From contig JAJZXT010000077.1 of NCBI GenBank assembly GCA_021806355.1, positions 1-9,750 on the forward strand: a DNA stretch of 9,750 nucleotides, in the 5' to 3' direction. The notes beneath the pieces were generated by a model. The model searched no databases and was not told the origin of the DNA. It saw only the letters and a list, made by a program, of their open reading frames with translations. How positions within the stretch are numbered: the stretch's first letter is position 1; each line of letters starts with the position of its first letter. Both the position numbers and the translations under genes were made by a program. Origin of the DNA: Thermoplasmata archaeon (GTDB lineage Archaea; Thermoplasmatota; Thermoplasmata; Thermoplasmatales; Thermoplasmataceae). This document shows, piece after piece, positions 6,622-9,750 of this stretch.

Positions 6622-7573
6622 CTTCTACTTCTACTCCACGTTTGCCATATTCTCCGTGTTCGTCGTCCTGGTATTCACGGAAATAATGGGGAGCGTTCTT
6701 CTCCTCCTGAACTGGAACAGGTACAGAAATGCTGTACTCCCTTACATCGTTCCGGTATGGGAAGTGACCGGAACATTCGCGGCGTTCTGGGTTGTGACGT
6801 CAGATTTCGCTTATCCCGCTCTTCTTATCCCTCTCGCAAGTATTTTTTCTACAGCTCTGATGACATTCCTCATCGTATTTGTCCTGAGAAATGCCACCAT
6901 TTCGTTTGCAGAATTCTTCAACAAGAAGGGATGGATGGACTCGAGGAAACTCTTCTCCGGCTACGCTCTCTCAACGCTGCTGATTGGCTTGATTGCCCTC
7001 GTTGTATTGGCTTCCGTTATCGAGGGGAATGGGATAAACCTGTCAAACCTGACCTTCAGCTTGAGCGACTGGTCCTCCTCTGCCTCGGGAATACTGTTCA
7101 TGGTTGGTGCCCTGGTTATTCTCATTGGTCTTGCACCTATCTTCTACAATGACAGGGACCTTAAGACAGCATCCATTTTGTTTGTTGTTCTAGGGGTTAT
7201 CATATCAAACGTTTCGTTTGTCCTTTTCAAGGATTATTCCCTGTCTTTCCTGGTGGCAATTCCAGATGTCCTTACAATTGCCCTGCCTCTTCTGTTCTTC
7301 TGGGAATCCACAGGCAGGATTATTTCCAACAAGATCGCATTCATTTTTCTGGCATCCGTTGACATATTCTCCATGAGTTTCATGGTGTACCCGACTGCCC
7401 TGGGTGGAAAACTGAATGTGGATAGCATTACAAACAGTGGGCCTCTTGCCTTCTCATATGACGTAATTACCCTTGTTGGGACAATTATTCTCGCGCTGCT
7501 CATAATCCTCTATGCCACGGCTGTGAAGAGGAAAGGAACAGCAAGTTATATCGAGCAGGCACATGATTCCTGA
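6608..7573 (+). CDS. cydB: Cytochrome bd-type quinol oxidase, subunit II (divergent)
   Basis: Position directly behind cydA, an all-helical protein of about 321 residues and the segment IVPVWEVTGTFAAFW (about 47-61) identify this as CydB: the segment lines up with the family's IGPVWDGNEVWL. CydB supports the CydA core and does not bind all hemes itself. It is strongly diverged. The DGFDLG motif after the first helix is not present (FTEIMGSV instead), and the conserved Asp of PVWD is Glu52. About eight or nine hydrophobic segments are visible. The frame is open further upstream (ATG at 6527), but that part lies inside cydA. GTG at 6608, overlapping the cydA stop by 14 bases, places the first helix where CydB proteins normally begin; TTG at 6611 is an alternative. 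Translation is probably coupled to cydA, since no clear ribosome site precedes it. Confidence 0.85.
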   Translation: MLLINFYFYSTFAIFSVFVVLVFTEIMGSVLLLLNWNRYRNAVLPYIVPVWEVTGTFAAFWVVTSDFAYPALLIPLASIFSTALMTFLIVFVLRNATISFAEFFNKKGWMDSRKLFSGYALSTLLIGLIALVVLASVIEGNGINLSNLTFSLSDWSSSASGILFMVGALVILIGLAPIFYNDRDLKTASILFVVLGVIISNVSFVLFKDYSLSFLVAIPDVLTIALPLLFFWESTGRIISNKIAFIFLASVDIFSMSFMVYPTALGGKLNVDSITNSGPLAFSYDVITLVGTIILALLIILYATAVKRKGTASYIEQAHDS

Positions 7574-7705
7574 TTACCAGCATCCAGAAAAATGGGCAAT
7601 CCCCTCGTTTAAAACCAAACCTCTCCCACAAAGTGATTTGTCATATTGATTGATAGCATACCCTCCTTCACCCTTTAGCGATTCCATGGAGTCGTTTTTA
7701 TTAGG

Positions 7706-7717
7706 GAAAAATTAAAT
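7706..7717 (+). promoter_or_regulatory. TATA-like box of tpiA
   Basis: An A/T-rich stretch containing ATTAAATT is centred about 26-28 bases before the ATG at 7740, the spacing expected for a leaderless archaeal mRNA. A second A/T stretch (TTTTTATTA, 7695-7703) lies a little further upstream and could serve instead. Confidence 0.4.
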
Positions 7718-7739
7718 TGCACTATGCGCTCATAGTTTA

Positions 7740-8387
7740 ATGCGTCAATTCATAGTAAATGTGAAGGTATATGAGAATGTTTTAAAAGATCCCATAAGTT
7801 TCATATCACCATTACTGAAAACCAGATCGGATCATTTTCAGATCGCGTTTGCCGTTCCTGCTTTTAACATCCAATCGCTTTCAAAATCATTTGGAGAAAA
7901 TGTCATGGGGCAGCACGTCGATCTCAATCCATATGGACCATTTACTGGATCCGTACCCATGGAATCGCTGATTTCAATGGGCATTAAAAGTTCACTTCTC
8001 AATCATTCTGAGCGCAGAATTGAAAGAGAAGTCATTTTTGAAACAGTTAAAAAGGCAAAAAAACTGGATTTTGGCCTCGTGGTGTGTTGCGAGAGCCTCA
8101 GGGAAATTGAAGTATTCTCTTCAAATGGGGCCAATGTTATTGCATATGAACCCCCGGAACTCATTGGCGGAGACATTTCTGTGTCAACCTCAAAACCGGA
8201 TATCATAATGGAAGGCGTAAAGATATGCCGGCGGAACGGTGCTACCCTTTTTGTTGGGGCTGGAGTGAAAACAAGGGAAGATGTGGAAAAATCACTTGAG
8301 CAGGGGGCTGAAGGGATCCTCATATCTTCCGGGATTACAAAGGCAAAGGATCCTTTGACCGCGTTAAATTCATTAACATTATCATGA
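7740..8387 (+). CDS. tpiA: Triosephosphate isomerase
   Basis: TpiA interconverts dihydroxyacetone phosphate and glyceraldehyde 3-phosphate in the cytoplasm. At 215 residues it is of the short archaeal type; bacterial enzymes are about 250. Catalytic and binding residues are all in place: Asn7 and Lys9 in VNVKVYEN (strand 1), GQHVDLNPYGPFTGSVP (57-73), His89 in SSLLNHSERR, Glu137 in IAYEPPELIGG (the catalytic base and the start of the mobile lid), and the phosphate-binding ends FVGAGVKTREDV (171-182) and ILISSGITKAKDP (193-205). The ATG at 7740 is fixed by the need to keep Asn7/Lys9 close to the N-terminus. No ribosome site precedes it, in agreement with leaderless transcription. It is first in a likely two-gene unit with the membrane protein that follows 10 bases later. 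Confidence 0.95.
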   Translation: MRQFIVNVKVYENVLKDPISFISPLLKTRSDHFQIAFAVPAFNIQSLSKSFGENVMGQHVDLNPYGPFTGSVPMESLISMGIKSSLLNHSERRIEREVIFETVKKAKKLDFGLVVCCESLREIEVFSSNGANVIAYEPPELIGGDISVSTSKPDIIMEGVKICRRNGATLFVGAGVKTREDVEKSLEQGAEGILISSGITKAKDPLTALNSLTLS

Positions 8388-8397
8388 TAAAGGCGAA

Positions 8398-9072
8398 GTG
8401 GTAAAGGGAAAGGAAGTAAAGGAACCTATATTTGTGGAGCCCGAATTCAATGAGAAGGAGTTCCTCATTGATGAGCGGAACAGGGCAAAATCCACATTGA
8501 TGGTAGTTGCAATGGCAGCGGTTCTTGGACTCGCTTCCGGTTACATGGAAATTGTTGGTTACTGGTATCTTGCAACTGTTCTGTTTATCTTTGCTTTATT
8601 GTTCTTTTTCAAGTTGCTTCAAGCGTTGAGAATACACATTCCGAAGAGGACGGGACAGAAATTCTTCCTGTTCGCAACATTTCTTCTGACATGGGTGGTT
8701 TTCTGGATAATAGCCCTGAATCCACCCCTCAATGTAATTAGCACCCCTAATGTATCACTTCAGCAGCAGAATGGAAATACTTGGAATTCCATGGCATCAA
8801 GCAATGGCGCGTATATCTTGACAATAGTATCAAGCGCACACTCATACAGCATAAGGGCTGCGTTCAGTTATGAATATGCGATATCAGCATCAAATGTTTC
8901 CCTTAAAATCAACTCCGGATCTTACACTTTACTGAAATCGAATTATAACAATGGATACCTGTATTTCAACGTGACCCAGCAATCGTTTGGAACAACAGAT
9001 TATCTTCAGATATATATGACAACGCATGGAAAGGTATATTCTTCCACGCAGGAAATATTCTTCAATAACTGA
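8398..9072 (+). CDS. Unidentified membrane protein with external beta-rich domain
   Basis: I do not recognise this 224-residue protein. Residues 1-32 are charged and soluble. Three hydrophobic helices follow, at about 33-50, 54-73 and 88-107, with the basic loop RIHIPKRTGQK (78-88) between the last two. Residues 108-224 are rich in Ser, Asn, Tyr and Thr with alternating hydrophobic positions, as in a small beta-sandwich, and carry sequons NVS (118), NVS (166) and NVT (191), as expected outside the cell. By the positive-inside rule the N-terminus is cytoplasmic and the C-domain external. The GTG at 8398 is the only reasonable start: an in-frame stop lies 22 bases upstream and no ATG occurs before the first helix. 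It begins 10 bases after the tpiA stop, so it is probably co-transcribed. No link to glycolysis is evident from its sequence. Confidence 0.8.
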   Translation: MVKGKEVKEPIFVEPEFNEKEFLIDERNRAKSTLMVVAMAAVLGLASGYMEIVGYWYLATVLFIFALLFFFKLLQALRIHIPKRTGQKFFLFATFLLTWVVFWIIALNPPLNVISTPNVSLQQQNGNTWNSMASSNGAYILTIVSSAHSYSIRAAFSYEYAISASNVSLKINSGSYTLLKSNYNNGYLYFNVTQQSFGTTDYLQIYMTTHGKVYSSTQEIFFNN

Positions 9073-9077
9073 TGGAC

Positions 9078-9090
9078 AAAAATAAATATG
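9078..9090 (+). promoter_or_regulatory. TATA-like box of tRNA-Gly
   Basis: AAAAATAAATATG is centred about 27 bases before the first base of the tRNA, the right spacing for transcription starting at or just before position 9112. The tRNA is therefore probably transcribed on its own. Confidence 0.5.
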
Positions 9091-9111
9091 CCAACGCAAT
9101 GAAGGTTTCCA

Positions 9112-9186
9112 GCAGGTGTAGTGTAGTCTGGTCTAGCACGAGAGCCCTCCAAGCTTTCAACCCGGGTCCAAATCCCGGCACCTGCA
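9112..9186 (+). tRNA. tRNA-Gly (anticodon TCC)
   Basis: The cloverleaf is complete. Acceptor GCAGGTG pairs with CACCTGC in seven perfect pairs. The D stem is GTGT/GCAC with GG in the loop, the anticodon stem AGAGC/GCTTT (one G-T pair), and the T stem CCGGG/CCCGG is perfect. The variable loop has four bases, the discriminator is A (9186), and CCA is not encoded, as is usual in archaea. The anticodon loop CCTCCAA gives anticodon TCC, reading GGA/GGG codons. C2-G71 and C35-C36 agree with glycine identity. Two almost invariant positions deviate: base 33 is C instead of T, and base 55 is C instead of T (T loop TCCAAAT). No intron is present. The T-rich run at 9192-9200 may end transcription. Confidence 0.9.
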
Positions 9187-9545
9187 TCAAGTTATATTTT
9201 GCTGCCAGAACGAAGAAATGCTATTCTGATGCTTTTCTTCTATTTCCATAGAATCTGTGTGAGGAACTGCTATTCATAGTTCCGCAAAGGGTACCGTCAG
9301 TACTTTTTCATGTAGGTAATTCATTGCACAAGAATATTCATATTGTAAAAGCCTCCGTGCGTGAGTTTTGGTTAAGAGATTGTTCGCTGCAATAATCTGA
9401 TACCTATGGCGGCAAAAGGTCGTTAGGTCACTTCAGCAACATTCTTGCTCTGCTGCGTGATATTCAGAGAGTTTTCTGTACACCAGAATTGGTTGTACAA
9501 ATCGATTAGTTGGAAACTATGTGTTTAGTGCGGCCAACAAATAAC

Positions 9546-9558
9546 AGTATATAAAAAA
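9546..9558 (+). promoter_or_regulatory. Candidate TATA box in the right-hand gene-poor region
   Basis: AGTATATAAAAAA is among the clearest archaeal TATA-like sequences in the window and would direct a start near 9575-9580. No protein gene follows at a suitable distance, so it would serve a short RNA, a gene beyond the right edge, or nothing. Confidence 0.35.
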
Positions 9559-9571
9559 GGTCTATCAGTCT

Positions 9572-9601
9572 ATTGCCGTCATAGTCTGATACTATGGCAA
9601 T
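9572..9601. repeat. Inverted repeat overlapping the predicted start site
   Basis: CATAGT (9580-9585) and ACTATG (9591-9596) form a perfect six-base inverted repeat around the spacer CTGAT. The outer arms ATTGC (9572-9576) and GCAAT (9597-9601) continue the pairing after a three-base bulge on the left. It lies directly downstream of the TATA-like box, where a repressor operator would sit. A folded RNA is less likely if transcription starts inside the left arm. Function is not established. Confidence 0.4.
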
Positions 9602-9630
9602 TATATGAGGTTATGACTATAATTATTTTT
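9599..9630 (+). terminator. Weak hairpin followed by T run
   Basis: AATTATA (9599-9605) and TATAATT (9618-9624) are a perfect seven-base inverted repeat with a 12-base loop, followed at once by ATTTTT. The stem is all A/T and therefore weak, but the form is that of a terminator. It shares three bases with the preceding inverted repeat, so the two could not fold fully at the same time. Confidence 0.25.
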
Positions 9631-9750
9631 GTAGGAATATATCCCTTAAAATACTGGGTATTGTGACATTCATGGCGTATGTAGTAATTTACTTATATGC
9701 AGGATGGTGTTAAGATGGCGCATTCTATCCGATAAACATGATACCTTTTT

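Larger units (their letters stand above)
9187..9750. other. Gene-poor right end, 564 bases
   Basis: I find no convincing gene on either strand; all frames are broken by frequent stops and the longest ATG-started stretches are under 20 codons. Small inverted repeats occur: GGAACT/AGTTCC (9263-9268 with 9278-9283), GTAC/GTAC before a T run (around 9291-9306), and the larger structure at 9572-9624 listed separately. An ATG at 9738 might begin a gene that leaves the window, but only four codons are visible. Remnants of older sequence cannot be excluded. Confidence 0.55.

Noticed and set aside
6757..7152. Plus frame of 131 codons inside cydB.
   Set aside because: It lies wholly within the membrane-helix coding frame of cydB and its Cys/Arg-rich product is typical of a shifted-frame reading.
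9291..9306. GTAC-5-GTAC hairpin followed by TTTTT as a terminator.
   Set aside because: The stem has only four pairs and lies over 100 bases after the tRNA with no transcript known to need it.
9613..9714. Two tiny plus-strand reading frames (ATG at 9613, 17 codons; ATG at 9672, 13 codons).
   Set aside because: Too short, without ribosome sites or recognisable sequence; each could occur by chance.
1..9750. CRISPR array, toxin-antitoxin pair or defence island.
   Set aside because: No regularly spaced direct repeats and no nuclease, helicase, methylase or toxin-type gene are visible; the genes are mainly metabolic and respiratory.

Overview
The window looks like chromosome of a Thermoplasmatales archaeon (Ferroplasma/Cuniculiplasma/Thermoplasma type). 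The evidence is a secreted protein with repeats of the form V-T-F-x-E-x-G-L-P-x-G-T-x-W, a two-subunit ADP-forming acyl-CoA synthetase, a short archaeal triosephosphate isomerase, a divergent bd-type quinol oxidase, a tRNA without encoded CCA, and A/T-rich TATA-like boxes about 26-30 bases before starts, several of which look leaderless or nearly so. The species cannot be fixed from the sequence.

Layout. Positions 1-1725 (minus) hold the 5' part of a large exported surface protein that runs off the left edge. Then come a 315-base gap and an overlapping gene pair on the minus strand, alpha then beta subunit of acyl-CoA synthetase (ADP-forming), 4105 to 2041. A 526-base gap follows (4106-4631), holding what looks like a decayed piece of an IS66-type transposase (about 4311-4460, plus). 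The plus strand then carries a tightly overlapping three-gene unit, 4632-7573: an unidentified seven-helix membrane protein, cydA and a divergent cydB. After 166 bases comes a second plus-strand unit, tpiA (7740-8387) and, 10 bases later, an unidentified three-helix membrane protein with an external beta-rich domain (8398-9072). A tRNA-Gly(TCC) lies at 9112-9186. The last 564 bases hold no recognisable gene, but contain a TATA-like box and two overlapping inverted repeats near 9548-9630.

Function. The synthetase would make ATP and free acid from acyl-CoA, the energy-yielding last step of peptide fermentation in heterotrophic archaea. The bd oxidase would pass electrons from quinol to oxygen. 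Together they suit a facultatively aerobic, peptide-scavenging acidophile. TpiA belongs to central carbon metabolism.

I see no CRISPR array, no defence system and no complete mobile element. The least explained items are the seven-helix protein fused by overlap to cydAB, the membrane protein downstream of tpiA, the unusual bases in the tRNA, and the palindromic structure near the right edge.
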